Assembly (NCBI RefSeq): GCF_000513275.1
Contig: NZ_CBVJ010000143.1
Location: 1-60,063, forward strand
DNA length: 60,063 nt
Direction of reading: 5' to 3'
Source of the DNA: Paenibacillus gorillae
GTDB lineage: Bacteria; Bacillota; Bacilli; Paenibacillales; Paenibacillaceae
Below the pieces are notes generated by a model. That model ran no database searches, was not told where the DNA came from, and saw only the letters and a list, made by a program, of their open reading frames with translations. A program made the position numbers and the translations under genes. Of the stretch, positions 1 through 8,741 are shown one piece after another (positions within the stretch are counted from its first letter, which is position 1; every line of letters begins with the position of its first letter).

Positions 1-757
1 GCTCAGACTTTCTAACGATCTGTAACTTCATCACTCATAGCAAATAAGCGCTCCAACCTCTCGATAGGAAAGCAGTGAAGGAACAAGGATTCTATATCCC
101 AACTGCTCCTCCATCTACCGTACCTCCTAAGCTCTCTAGTAGAGCCTTATAAAGTAACCAAGTGGACTAGCTTTGACTCCGACAACTAACCTAACTCGCA
201 CATGTAGGCAGAAAAGTGTTACACACGACTCCCTAAACCCCAGCAAGTCCGATCAAAATGCAAAAGTACATGTTGATGAAGCAAAAAACGCCTTAAACAG
301 CCTTCAAAATGTAAAAGTGCAGGTGAAAAGGACTAAAATCGCCGAAATGGGCTCTAGAAGGCGGATCAAACTGCACTTTTGCATGTTGATGGCCATTTCG
401 ACCGAATTTAAGCCAAACAAACTGCACTTTTACATTTTGTTCGCCCGATGAGCGTGAAAACGCTAGAGTAAGCTAGGCAACTCTCGAAAAAGAACTAGTT
501 TGTTAGAGGCAGGAGAGGAGCGAAACGAGCCCAGGATGACTTTTTGAAGCTTCATTAATTGGTGGAGCCGGGTTAGCGGCGGAGAAATTGAAGCAAGAAC
601 GGCAGCATGGGCCGTTTCGCGCAGCGGAGGCTGGTTTTCGCACAGCGGAGGCTTGTTTTTCACCATCGAGTAATGGAATTGGTGCATGTGCTATTGTGAC
701 GACATAGCGCACTATGCCATAATCAGCTTACAAGAATGCTGAAGGAGGCTGTTTGGC
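1..757. other. Gene-free left edge
   Basis: No open frame here has a ribosome site and protein-like composition. The minus strand has a short open stretch ending near position 22 that might be the tail of a decayed gene, but it is too short to identify. The only clear structure is the motif array at 258-435. Confidence 0.5.
258..435. repeat. Palindromic array of a 13-bp motif
   Basis: Four copies of ATGYAAAAGTRCA lie here: forward at 258-270 and 309-321, inverted at 372-384 and 423-435. Starts are 51, 63 and 51 bp apart, and both inverted pairs share one centre near 346.5. Copies 2 and 4 match exactly and extend to an 18-bp inverted repeat (305-322 with 422-439). No convincing gene overlaps it. 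It could be a non-autonomous mobile repeat or a binding array; the sequence does not decide. Confidence 0.7.
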
Positions 758-1969
758 GTGCCAATCGAAATTCGAGAGCTTGAAGCAGGTTATTTTGATG
801 AGGGTATGGAGCTATCACAGTTTGCGTTCCAGTTTACGATGACGCCTGAGGAGAAAGAAAAGGCTCGCGAGCGCTACAAACATGAACCAGCAGTTCGGTG
901 GGGCGCATTCGTCGACGGCAAGTATGCCGCACACTTGACGCTGCTTACCCTGCACACATATGTGAGCGGCAAACGCTTTGCAGTGGGCGGCGTAGCAGGA
1001 GTGGCCACATGGCCGGAGCACCGCAGACAAGGGCTGGTCGCAGAGCTGCTGCGTACTTCGCTTCTCCATATGAAAGAGCAAGGTCAAACGCTGTCGTATC
1101 TGGCGCCCTTTGCCATTGGCTTTTACCGGAAATTTGGCTGGGAGCTGTATACGGATAACAAGCGTTACAAAATAGAAGCGGCGCTGATGCCTAAACGTGA
1201 GGACTATGCTGGCCGAATCGAAAGGCTTAGCGATAATATTCTGCTGCTTAACGAGCTCTATAATACCTACGCCCGCCGATACAACGGAATGCTGGAGCGT
1301 ACAGAAGCCTGGTGGACGGATCGCGTCAAACGCCGCAAGCAGGGTCAGACAGCCGTCTATTACGGAGGGGATCATACCCTGCAAGGCTACGTCCTCTATG
1401 ATGTGAAACAGAAGGAATTGAAGATCCATGAAATTGTAGCTCTGACGGAGGAGGCTGCACGTGCGCTCTGGTCCTACTTGGGGCAGCATGACTCTATGAT
1501 CGAACGTGCGGAGGCAGTTGTTCCTGTTGATGATCAACTCGCCTTTTTGCTGCCTAATCCGAGAATCAAGCAGGAGATTGAGCCGTATTTCATGGCCAGA
1601 ATCGTAGACGCTGAAGCCTTTCTATCACAATATGCATTTACGGAGGCGCAAGAAAGCGAGCCTTCCTCGATATTAATCGAGCTTACGGATGAGCATGCAC
1701 CATGGAATACAGGCGTCTATAGACTAGACCTTCAGACAGACGGAACGGCTAAGGCTGCCAAAATTCCGCAGGCTGAAACATCGATATCCGGCGAAAAAGA
1801 GCCGCTTCGAATCCGCACTGACATTGGAAGCTTGACGGCCATGCTGCACAGCTACATGCGGCCTAGCGAACTGAACCAGCATGGTAGAGTTGTTGGTGAT
1901 GCGTTATCCATTCGTTTTCTGGAAGCGAGAATTCCGGTTAAAACGCCGTTTTTACTCGATTTTTTCTAA
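758..1969 (+). CDS. Eis-like GNAT N-acetyltransferase
   Basis: This 403-residue protein matches the Eis family of acetyl-CoA-dependent N-acetyltransferases, in which two GNAT folds are followed by an SCP2-like C-terminal domain. Seen: an acetyl-CoA loop of the R-x-x-G-x-x type (EHRRQGLVAELL near residue 90), then FAIGFYRKFGWELY, typical of the end of the first GNAT domain. Length fits the family (about 400). The GTG start at 758 is chosen because GAAGGAGG sits at 741-748. It stands alone upstream of guaB, with its own spacing. Family members acetylate amines, including aminoglycosides in mycobacteria; the substrate here is unknown. Confidence 0.85.
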   Translation: MPIEIRELEAGYFDEGMELSQFAFQFTMTPEEKEKARERYKHEPAVRWGAFVDGKYAAHLTLLTLHTYVSGKRFAVGGVAGVATWPEHRRQGLVAELLRTSLLHMKEQGQTLSYLAPFAIGFYRKFGWELYTDNKRYKIEAALMPKREDYAGRIERLSDNILLLNELYNTYARRYNGMLERTEAWWTDRVKRRKQGQTAVYYGGDHTLQGYVLYDVKQKELKIHEIVALTEEAARALWSYLGQHDSMIERAEAVVPVDDQLAFLLPNPRIKQEIEPYFMARIVDAEAFLSQYAFTEAQESEPSSILIELTDEHAPWNTGVYRLDLQTDGTAKAAKIPQAETSISGEKEPLRIRTDIGSLTAMLHSYMRPSELNQHGRVVGDALSIRFLEARIPVKTPFLLDFF

Positions 1970-2026
1970 TATCAGGATGGGGCTCCAATTCAGCTGTAGC
2001 GCTAAGCAAACTGCCTTCGTACAGCC

Positions 2027-2055
2027 TTGACAGCCCCTACCCCCTCTGCTAATAT
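2027..2055 (+). promoter_or_regulatory. Sigma-A promoter of guaB
   Basis: TTGACA (2027-2032), a 17-bp spacer and TAATAT (2050-2055) form a near-consensus promoter. Transcription would begin about 40 bp before the GTG start, leaving no room for a large leader riboswitch. Confidence 0.75.
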
Positions 2056-2103
2056 TGCAATAATATACGTAGAGGCAAGATATACAAAGGGAGGAACATA
2101 CTC

Positions 2104-3561
2104 GTGTGGGAAACGAAATTCGCCAAAGAAGGCTTAACATTCGATGACGTACTGCTCATTCCAAGGAAGTCAGAAGTGCTGCCACGGGAATCAGATATTT
2201 CAACTCAGCTTAGCGGGAGCATTAAACTGAACATTCCACTTATCAGTGCAGGAATGGACACCGTAACCGAAGCAGCTTTGGCGATTGCAATCGCTCGTGA
2301 GGGCGGAATCGGCATTATTCATAAGAACATGTCTATTGCACAACAAGCAGAAGAAGTCGATCGCGTAAAACGTTCAGAAAGCGGCGTTATTACGAACCCG
2401 TTCTCGCTCACGCCAGAGCATCATGTCTATGATGCCGAAGAGCTGATGGGCAAATATCGTATCTCCGGTGTTCCGATTGTGGATGCTGCAGGGAAATTAG
2501 TCGGCATTTTGACAAACCGCGACTTGCGTTTTGTTCATGACTATTCCATTAAGATCAACGAAGTGATGACACGCAAGGATCTGGTAACGGCTCCTGTAGG
2601 TACGACACTTCAAGAAGCAGAAGTGCTGCTTCAAAAGCATAAAATCGAAAAACTTCCACTCGTAGACGAGTCCAACACGCTTAAAGGACTTATTACGATT
2701 AAAGATATCGAGAAAGCAATTCAATTTCCTAATGCGGCAAAAGACAAGCAAGGACGTCTGCTTTGCGGCGCTGCAGTAGGCATTGGCAAAGATACGACTG
2801 ACCGCGCTGAAGCGCTTGTGCAAGCAGGCATCGACGTACTTGTCGTAGACTCCGCTCACGGCCATCATATTAACATTCTTGATGCAGTTCGCAAGCTGCG
2901 CGCGAAGTTCCCGGAACTGACGATTATTGCCGGTAACGTAGCAACTGGCGAAGCAACTCGTGATCTGATCGAAGCTGGCGCTTCCGTCGTTAAAGTCGGT
3001 ATCGGTCCAGGCTCGATCTGTACAACTCGTGTTATCGCAGGTATCGGCGTTCCGCAAATTACAGCGATCTACGATTGCGCTTCGGTTGCACGTGAGTATA
3101 ACGTTCCTGTCATCGCTGACGGCGGAATCAAATACTCCGGCGACATTACGAAAGCTATCGCAGCCGGCGCAAGTGCCATCATGATCGGCAGCCTGTTCGC
3201 AGGTACAGCTGAAAGCCCGGGCGAGACGGAAATTTTCCAAGGCCGCAGCTTTAAAGTGTACCGCGGTATGGGCTCGCTTGGCGCGATGAAAGAAGGCAGC
3301 AAAGACCGCTACTTCCAAGAGAACGAGAGCAAGCTTGTTCCGGAAGGCATCGAAGGCCGCGTTCCTTTCAAAGGTCCTCTCGCGGATACGGTTCACCAGC
3401 TTCTCGGCGGACTGCGTTCCGGCATGGGCTATTGCGGTACATCCAACCTCGAGCAACTGAAGAATGAGACACAATTCATTCGCATCACGGGCTCTGGGCT
3501 TCGCGAAAGCCACCCGCATGACGTGCAAATTACGAAAGAAGCTCCTAACTATTCGCTGTAA
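2104..3561 (+). CDS. guaB: IMP dehydrogenase
   Basis: The enzyme oxidises IMP to XMP with NAD+, the committed step of GMP synthesis, in the cytoplasm. The 485 residues show the full family layout: an N-terminal barrel strand (LTFDDVLLIP), a CBS-domain pair at about 95-205, and the active loop GIGPGSICTTR, which puts the catalytic cysteine at residue 306. The GTG start is supported by AAAGGGAGGAA at 2086-2095. A consensus promoter lies just upstream and a strong terminator follows. dacA comes next, as in the origin-proximal block of Bacillus. Confidence 0.98.
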   Translation: MWETKFAKEGLTFDDVLLIPRKSEVLPRESDISTQLSGSIKLNIPLISAGMDTVTEAALAIAIAREGGIGIIHKNMSIAQQAEEVDRVKRSESGVITNPFSLTPEHHVYDAEELMGKYRISGVPIVDAAGKLVGILTNRDLRFVHDYSIKINEVMTRKDLVTAPVGTTLQEAEVLLQKHKIEKLPLVDESNTLKGLITIKDIEKAIQFPNAAKDKQGRLLCGAAVGIGKDTTDRAEALVQAGIDVLVVDSAHGHHINILDAVRKLRAKFPELTIIAGNVATGEATRDLIEAGASVVKVGIGPGSICTTRVIAGIGVPQITAIYDCASVAREYNVPVIADGGIKYSGDITKAIAAGASAIMIGSLFAGTAESPGETEIFQGRSFKVYRGMGSLGAMKEGSKDRYFQENESKLVPEGIEGRVPFKGPLADTVHQLLGGLRSGMGYCGTSNLEQLKNETQFIRITGSGLRESHPHDVQITKEAPNYSL

Positions 3562-3584
3562 TGGCCTGACAAACAGGAGTAACG

Positions 3585-3635
3585 GCAGATGATAGATGAT
3601 ATGGCTAAGCCATATTGCCTATTATCTGCTTTTTT
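3585..3635 (+). terminator. Terminator after guaB
   Basis: A long stem (GCAGATGATAG... pairing with ...CTATTATCTGC, inner ATGGC/GCCAT, loop TAA) is followed by a run of T. Confidence 0.85.
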
Positions 3636-3715
3636 CATGTCTAATTGGCAGCTTTCGCCAGCGCTATACTTCCAATATTCTCATCCTATTCAGGTTTCTC
3701 TCACCCTCTCGCATG

Positions 3716-3724
3716 TGATACAAT
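3716..3724 (+). promoter_or_regulatory. Extended -10 element, probable dacA promoter
   Basis: TGATACAAT has the TGn extension expected when the -35 is weak, and no good -35 is visible. It lies 37 bp before the dacA ATG. Confidence 0.5.
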
Positions 3725-3760
3725 TAACAACGACAAACTTGAGGAGAAAAGGGGAGAGGA

Positions 3761-5056
3761 ATGTTGAAGGCAAAGATTAGCCCGCCCAAAATGAGGTCGG
3801 TTGCAGTCGCGTTTATGGCGGTCTGGTTAGCGGTGTTCTCAGTAGGAGGAGCTGTTAGTGCAGCAGGTACGCCTGGCGGCGAATGGGTAGACAATTCACT
3901 AGGTTTGGAAGTGAGCTCCGCTATTCTAATCGATGCGGATTCCGGACAAGCCATCTATGAAGTAAATGCAGACGCGCCCCGTCCTCCGGCAAGTATGACG
4001 AAGCTGATGACGGAGTACATCGTACTTGAGGAAATTACGCAGAAACATTTATCTTGGGACGACATCGTTACTGTAAGTGAGGAAGCAGCCAGCACGCCGC
4101 CCGACGGATCTCAAATCTATCTGGCGCAAGGCGACCAGCATACAGTAAAGGAACTATATATAGCAATGGCTATCCAATCGGCTAACGATGCTACGATTGC
4201 TCTTGCATCTCAAATCTCGGGCAGCGAGCAAGGTTTTGTCGATAAAATGAATGAAACGGCAAAAGAACTCGGATTAACGACAGCAAATTACACTAGTGCG
4301 ACCGGCTTGTCGGATACGACGATCATTTCGGCTCGTGACATGGCAAAGCTGGCGCAGACGATTTTGAAAAAGCACCCTGAGTTTCTGGAATACTCCAGCC
4401 TGCAGGAGCACAAGTTCCGCCCGCGGGACAAAAAACCGATGTACAACCTAAACTGGATGCTCGGGACGAACAAGAACAACACCAACTTGAAAGCTTTCGC
4501 TTATGACGGCGTAGACGGCATGAAGACGGGTTATATTTCTGCAGCCGGCTATACGTTCACAGGTACAGTTAAACGCGGTGACACGCGTTATATCAGCGTC
4601 GTTATGAACACGAAATCGAAGGCTGCCCGTTTCAACGAAACGGCGAAGCTGTATAATTACGCGTTCAACACGTTCGAGAAGAAGTCGGTCGTTGCAGCGA
4701 AATCCGTGGTAGAATCGGTCAAAACGGTCAAGATTAAGAAAGGCGCAAGCAAGACTGTGCCGGTCGTAACCGAATCCGATATTAGCTTCACGGTGAAAAA
4801 AGGCACGCAGCCGAAGATTGAGCTGTCAGGCAGCCAGATTATGAGCGAGAACGAGCTTGTAGCACCAATTAAAGCGGGACAAAAGGTCGGTACCGTTACG
4901 TATAAGTATACGGATGATCAAGGCAAAGCTTTGGAGAAAACAATCAATTTGATCGCATCGGAAGATGTGAAAAAAGCCGGCTGGTTCAAATTAATGTTCC
5001 GCGGTATCGGCAGCTTCTTCTCCGGTCTGTTTAACGGGATCGTAAATCTGTTCTAA
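3761..5056 (+). CDS. dacA: D-alanyl-D-alanine carboxypeptidase (PBP5-type)
   Basis: This low-molecular-weight penicillin-binding protein trims the terminal D-Ala from peptidoglycan stem peptides outside the membrane. The 431 residues hold a signal peptide (about 1-35, ending VSAAG) and all three active-site motifs: SMTK (Ser78-Lys81), SAN (140-142) and KTG (255-257). The C-terminal region ends in an amphipathic, phenylalanine-rich stretch (GWFKLMFRGIGSFFSG), the usual membrane anchor. The ATG follows a purine-rich ribosome site (GGGGAGAGG). It sits between guaB and pdxS, as in Bacillus, with its own apparent promoter. Confidence 0.96.
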   Translation: MLKAKISPPKMRSVAVAFMAVWLAVFSVGGAVSAAGTPGGEWVDNSLGLEVSSAILIDADSGQAIYEVNADAPRPPASMTKLMTEYIVLEEITQKHLSWDDIVTVSEEAASTPPDGSQIYLAQGDQHTVKELYIAMAIQSANDATIALASQISGSEQGFVDKMNETAKELGLTTANYTSATGLSDTTIISARDMAKLAQTILKKHPEFLEYSSLQEHKFRPRDKKPMYNLNWMLGTNKNNTNLKAFAYDGVDGMKTGYISAAGYTFTGTVKRGDTRYISVVMNTKSKAARFNETAKLYNYAFNTFEKKSVVAAKSVVESVKTVKIKKGASKTVPVVTESDISFTVKKGTQPKIELSGSQIMSENELVAPIKAGQKVGTVTYKYTDDQGKALEKTINLIASEDVKKAGWFKLMFRGIGSFFSGLFNGIVNLF

Positions 5057-5082
5057 TTCAAGGCAGGCAGGGAAATCTAGGG

Positions 5083-5111
5083 TTGTCGATTGCTGAGCCT
5101 TCCTGTAAAAT
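5083..5111 (+). promoter_or_regulatory. Probable sigma-A promoter of pdxST-serS
   Basis: TTGTCG (5083-5088), a 17-bp spacer and TAAAAT (5106-5111) lie about 100 bp before the pdxS start. No obvious riboswitch or T-box core was recognised in the leader. Confidence 0.55.
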
Positions 5112-5213
5112 TAATGGTTAGAATAAGTGGCGATACTTATACATTTTAATAAGCGCAAGCCTGCGAGCCGAGGCTGACGGGGCTGCGCCACATTTTGAGG
5201 AGGATTCATCAGC

Positions 5214-6095
5214 ATGGAAACAGGAACTTCGCGCGTAAAACGCGGTATGGCAGAAATGCAAAAAGGCGGCGTTATCATGGACGTTATGAACGCCGAGCAA
5301 GCGAAAATTGCGGAAGCAGCAGGCGCAACAGCCGTTATGGCTCTTGAGCGCGTACCTTCCGACATCCGTGCAGCAGGCGGCGTAGCCCGTATGGCTGACC
5401 CTACGGTAACGGAAGAAGTAATGAAAGTCGTCTCCATTCCGGTTATGGCGAAGGCCCGTATCGGACATATTGTTGAAGCAAGAGTGCTTGAGGCAATGGG
5501 CGTTGACTATATCGACGAGAGCGAAGTTCTGACTCCTGCCGACGAAGTTTTCCATATCAGCAAGAACGAATTCACAGTACCGTTCGTATGTGGTGCTAAA
5601 GACCTTGGCGAAGCGCTTCGCCGTATTCAAGAAGGCGCGGCTATGCTTCGTACGAAGGGTGAGCCGGGAACAGGCAACATCGTTGAGGCTGTTCGCCACC
5701 TTCGCTTGATCAACGGTCAAATCCGCAAAGTACAAGCTTTGTCGAAGGACGAGCTTTACAACGAAGCGAAAGTTCTGGGCGTTCCTTACGAGCTGCTGCT
5801 GAACGTACACGAGAGCGGCAAGCTGCCAGTTGTTAACTTTGCAGCAGGCGGCGTAGCGACGCCATCTGATGCAGCATTGATGATGGAACTGGGCGCTGAC
5901 GGTGTATTCGTTGGCTCGGGTATCTTCAAATCCGACAACCCGGAGAAATTCGCTCGCGCAATCGTAGAAGCAACTACGCATTACCAAGACTACAAGCTGA
6001 TCGCGGAAGTGTCCAAAAACCTGGGCGCACCGATGAAAGGCATTGAAATCTCGAAGCTGGAAGCTTCGCAGCGTATGCAGGACCGCGGCATTTAA
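5214..6095 (+). CDS. pdxS: Pyridoxal 5'-phosphate synthase, lyase subunit
   Basis: PdxS condenses ribose 5-phosphate, glyceraldehyde 3-phosphate and ammonia into pyridoxal 5'-phosphate; ammonia comes from PdxT. The 293 residues are the standard length, and the signature stretches GGVIMDVMNAEQAKIAE and MALERVPSDIRAAGG are intact near the N terminus. The second phosphate region (FAAGGVATPSDAALMM) is also present. GAGGAGGATT precedes the ATG. pdxT begins 32 bp downstream and serS follows, so the three probably form one transcript. Confidence 0.98.
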   Translation: METGTSRVKRGMAEMQKGGVIMDVMNAEQAKIAEAAGATAVMALERVPSDIRAAGGVARMADPTVTEEVMKVVSIPVMAKARIGHIVEARVLEAMGVDYIDESEVLTPADEVFHISKNEFTVPFVCGAKDLGEALRRIQEGAAMLRTKGEPGTGNIVEAVRHLRLINGQIRKVQALSKDELYNEAKVLGVPYELLLNVHESGKLPVVNFAAGGVATPSDAALMMELGADGVFVGSGIFKSDNPEKFARAIVEATTHYQDYKLIAEVSKNLGAPMKGIEISKLEASQRMQDRGI

Positions 6096-6127
6096 TAGAC
6101 GCGGCGATTAGAAAGGCGTGTAAGCAT

Positions 6128-6709
6128 ATGAAAATAGGGGTACTGGCGCTGCAAGGCGCGGTAGCAGAGCATATGCGAAGTTTGGAGGCGGCGGGCGCGG
6201 AAGCGGTCGCCGTTAAACGAATGGAGCAGCTCGACGAGTTAGACGGACTTGTCATTCCTGGCGGCGAAAGCACGACGATTGGCAAGCTGATTCGAAAATA
6301 TAATTTCTTGGATGCTATTCAGTCGTTCTCCAAGCAAGGCAAGCCGTTGTTCGGTACTTGCGCAGGCTTGATTCTTCTCGCCGACCGCATCGAAGGACAA
6401 GAGGACGCGCATTTGCGGTTGATGGATATGATCGTTGCGCGTAACGCTTTTGGCCGTCAACGTGAAAGCTTCGAGACCGACCTGGATGTTAAAGGCATCG
6501 AGGAACCGGTAAGAGCGGTATTCATCCGCGCCCCTCTTATTAAAGAAGTTGGCAAAAACGTAGACGTACTGTCTACGTACAAGGGCGAGATCGTGACGGC
6601 TAGACAAGGGCATCTGCTGGCGTCTTCCTACCATCCGGAGCTTACGGACGATTTCCGCCTTCATGCTTATTTTGTCGACATGGTGAAAGAAGCGGCAGCG
6701 AGCCGCTAA
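6128..6709 (+). CDS. pdxT: Pyridoxal 5'-phosphate synthase, glutaminase subunit
   Basis: PdxT hydrolyses glutamine and channels the ammonia to PdxS. The 193 residues are a class-I glutamine amidotransferase: oxyanion loop PGGESTT (about 44-50), nucleophile Cys78 in GTCAG, and the His169/Glu171 pair in SSYHPEL. It is complete and co-directional with pdxS. AAAGGCG precedes the ATG. Confidence 0.97.
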   Translation: MKIGVLALQGAVAEHMRSLEAAGAEAVAVKRMEQLDELDGLVIPGGESTTIGKLIRKYNFLDAIQSFSKQGKPLFGTCAGLILLADRIEGQEDAHLRLMDMIVARNAFGRQRESFETDLDVKGIEEPVRAVFIRAPLIKEVGKNVDVLSTYKGEIVTARQGHLLASSYHPELTDDFRLHAYFVDMVKEAAASR

Positions 6710-6729
6710 GAGAGAGGGGGTCAAAGTTC

Positions 6730-8013
6730 ATGTTGGATGTCAAATGGTTGCGCAACGAATATGAACAGGTGGAGCAGGCGCTGAAAAACCGCGGCGCTTC
6801 GCTGGACCTGATCACTGGATTTAACGAAATTGATGTGAAACGCCGCGATTTGCTGGTGGAGACGGATAATTTGAAAAACCGCCGCAATACGGTTTCTCAA
6901 GAAGTCGCCAAGCTGAAAAAGTCGGGCGGAGACGCGGACGCGCTAATCGTAGAAATGCGCGAGGTAGGCGACCGCATTAAAGAGCTGGATGATGCGATTC
7001 GCGAGCTGGAGGCTCAAATCGAGCATATCATGCTGGCGATTCCGAACTTGCCGCATAGCAGTGTGCCGGTAGGCGCTTCGGAAGAAGACAATGTAGAAAT
7101 TCGCCGTCACGGCGAGCAGACGACATTCGACTTCGAGCCTAAAGCGCACTGGGACTTGGCGCAAGAGCTGGGCATTCTTGATTTCGAGCGTGCAGGCAAA
7201 GTAACAGGCTCGCGCTTTACGTTCTATCGTGGACTTGGAGCACGCCTGGAGCGCGCGCTCATCAGCTTCATGATGGATCTGCATAGCGATCAGCATGGCT
7301 ATGAAGAGGTTCTGCCTCCATACCTCGTCAACCGCGATAGCTTAATCGGCACGGGCCAGCTTCCGAAGTTCGAGGAAGACTTGTTCAAAATCGCGGAATC
7401 CGACTTTTTCCTCATTCCTACGGCTGAGGTTCCGGTAACGAACCTTCACCGGGAAGAGATTTTGTCGGCGGACGAGCTGCCGAAGCATTTTGTAGCGTAC
7501 AGCTCATGCTTCCGCTCGGAAGCAGGCGCTGCAGGCCGGGATACGCGCGGCTTGATCCGCCAGCATCAGTTCAACAAAGTGGAACTGATCAAGCTGGCGA
7601 AGCCTGAGGACTCCTATGAGGAGCTGGAGAAAATGACCGCGAATGCGGAAAAAGTACTTCAGCTGCTGGGACTGCCTTACCGCGTTCTGGCGCTCTGCAC
7701 AGGCGATATGGGCTTCACAGCTGCAAAGACGTATGATCTTGAAGTATGGCTGCCTAGCGCAGGCACATACCGCGAGATATCGTCGTGTTCGAACGTAGAG
7801 GACTTCCAGGCACGCCGTGCGGCCATTCGTTTCCGCCGCGAGCCGAAGAGTAAGCCAGAGTTCGTGCACACGCTGAATGGCTCGGGACTGGCGGTAGGAC
7901 GTACGTTTGCCGCTATTCTGGAGAACTACCAGCAAGCCGATGGAACGATTATCGTACCCGAAGTGCTTCGTCCATATATGGGCGGCCTGACTTCGATTCA
8001 ACCACGCGGCTAA
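6730..8013 (+). CDS. serS: Seryl-tRNA synthetase
   Basis: This cytoplasmic class-II synthetase charges tRNA-Ser. The 427 residues start with the long antiparallel coiled-coil arm (about 30-100) that grips the tRNA-Ser variable arm. The catalytic core follows, with motif 2 (SCFRSEAGAAGRDTRG) and motif 3 (GSGLAVGRTFAAILEN). It begins 20 bp after pdxT behind GAGAGGGGG, so it is probably co-transcribed with pdxST. A tRNA-Ser gene lies 85 bp downstream. No serine T-box was found, so its control appears tied to the pdx promoter. Confidence 0.97.
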   Translation: MLDVKWLRNEYEQVEQALKNRGASLDLITGFNEIDVKRRDLLVETDNLKNRRNTVSQEVAKLKKSGGDADALIVEMREVGDRIKELDDAIRELEAQIEHIMLAIPNLPHSSVPVGASEEDNVEIRRHGEQTTFDFEPKAHWDLAQELGILDFERAGKVTGSRFTFYRGLGARLERALISFMMDLHSDQHGYEEVLPPYLVNRDSLIGTGQLPKFEEDLFKIAESDFFLIPTAEVPVTNLHREEILSADELPKHFVAYSSCFRSEAGAAGRDTRGLIRQHQFNKVELIKLAKPEDSYEELEKMTANAEKVLQLLGLPYRVLALCTGDMGFTAAKTYDLEVWLPSAGTYREISSCSNVEDFQARRAAIRFRREPKSKPEFVHTLNGSGLAVGRTFAAILENYQQADGTIIVPEVLRPYMGGLTSIQPRG

Positions 8014-8027
8014 AAACAAATTTTGTT

Positions 8028-8067
8028 CACAGGCTAAATAAGAGTTGCTTCTCGAATTTAGCCTGTG
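8028..8067. repeat. 12-bp perfect inverted repeat over the tRNA-Ser promoter
   Basis: CACAGGCTAAAT (8028-8039) and its exact reverse complement (8056-8067) flank a 16-nt loop. No T-run follows, so it is a weak terminator for serS at best. The loop contains the -35 of the tRNA promoter. Confidence 0.65.
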
Positions 8068-8074
8068 GTACAAT
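8045..8074 (+). promoter_or_regulatory. Probable promoter of tRNA-Ser
   Basis: TTGCTT (8045-8050), an 18-bp spacer and TACAAT (8069-8074) with a TGG extension. It starts 24 bp before the tRNA. Confidence 0.55.
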
Positions 8075-8097
8075 ATGTTCTGTTACGGTTTCATTAC

Positions 8098-8186
8098 GGA
8101 GAGGTACCGAAGCGGTCATAACGGGGCGGTCTTGAAAACCGTTAGGGTGCAAGCCCACAAGGGTTCGAATCCCTTCCTCTCCGCCA
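8098..8186 (+). tRNA. tRNA-Ser(UGA)
   Basis: The 89-nt cloverleaf has acceptor GGAGAGG paired with CCTCTCC, an anticodon loop CTTGAAA with TGA at 8133-8135, the long variable arm of class-II tRNAs, a GGTTCGAAT T-loop and an encoded CCA end. It lies just after serS, as in Bacillus. Confidence 0.97.
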
Positions 8187-8201
8187 TTTCATTTAATCAT
8201 C

Positions 8202-8232
8202 CAAGCGTCTGGGGATAGTCCCGGATGCTTTT
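8202..8232 (+). terminator. Terminator after tRNA-Ser
   Basis: AGCGTCTGGGGA pairs with TCCCGGATGCT around a TAG loop, followed by seven T. Confidence 0.8.
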
Positions 8233-8251
8233 TTTATTTTTCCTCACAGGT

Positions 8252-8313
8252 TGGGGATAAAATATTTAAAAATGTGGATAAACTTAATAAAATGTGAGTA
8301 ACTATGTGGATAA
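8252..8313. promoter_or_regulatory. DnaA-box cluster
   Basis: Two perfect DnaA boxes (TGTGGATAA) lie at 8273-8281 and 8305-8313. A one-mismatch box is at 8252-8260 and a two-mismatch copy at 8294-8302, all in the same orientation in an AT-rich stretch. Another perfect box lies at 8762-8770. Confidence 0.65.
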
Positions 8314-8378
8314 CTTTGCGAAACGTATCGCATAAATCATTTCGGATTGCCGCATCTTAAATACGGGAGGTGCTAACA

Positions 8379-8726
8379 ATGGCGAAACAAGATGAGCTTC
8401 GTATCGATCAGCAGCAATTGGTGGATGCGTGGCAGCGTACATTGCCCGAACGGGTGCAGCAATCAGATCGATGTGAGGTAAAAGCCGACGAGTCGGATTC
8501 ATCCGCTCTGCGTGTAACGATTGAAATTGCAGGCCGGCAAGCGTATTCCCTTGATTTTAAGGTGCAATATGTGGATAGCCGCGAAGTTCGCGTCGAGCTA
8601 GTGGATGTGGAGAAGGATCATGTGTCGGTAGATGAACGTACCGAGACAATTCAACAGCTCATTCAGGACTATACGCGGCATGTGCATGAATGTGCGCAGG
8701 CGCTGCAGCAATTAACGCACGCATAA
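8379..8726 (+). CDS. Conserved-looking hypothetical protein, 115 aa
   Basis: I do not recognise a family. The protein is soluble and hydrophilic, without signal peptide or membrane segment, and has an acidic middle (VELVDVEKDHVSVDE) and helix-rich ends. The ATG at 8379 is chosen because CGGGAGG (8364-8370) lies at ideal distance; the GTG at 8370 overlaps that site. The DnaA boxes just upstream could control it. Two small genes, the second an sspP, follow in the same direction, which suggests, but does not show, a sporulation link. Confidence 0.75.
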   Translation: MAKQDELRIDQQQLVDAWQRTLPERVQQSDRCEVKADESDSSALRVTIEIAGRQAYSLDFKVQYVDSREVRVELVDVEKDHVSVDERTETIQQLIQDYTRHVHECAQALQQLTHA

Positions 8727-8741
8727 AGGAGCTGAACCAGG

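Noticed and set aside
8252..8313. DnaA-box cluster as oriC itself
   Set aside because: dnaA, dnaN and an unwinding element are absent; a secondary cluster is more likely.
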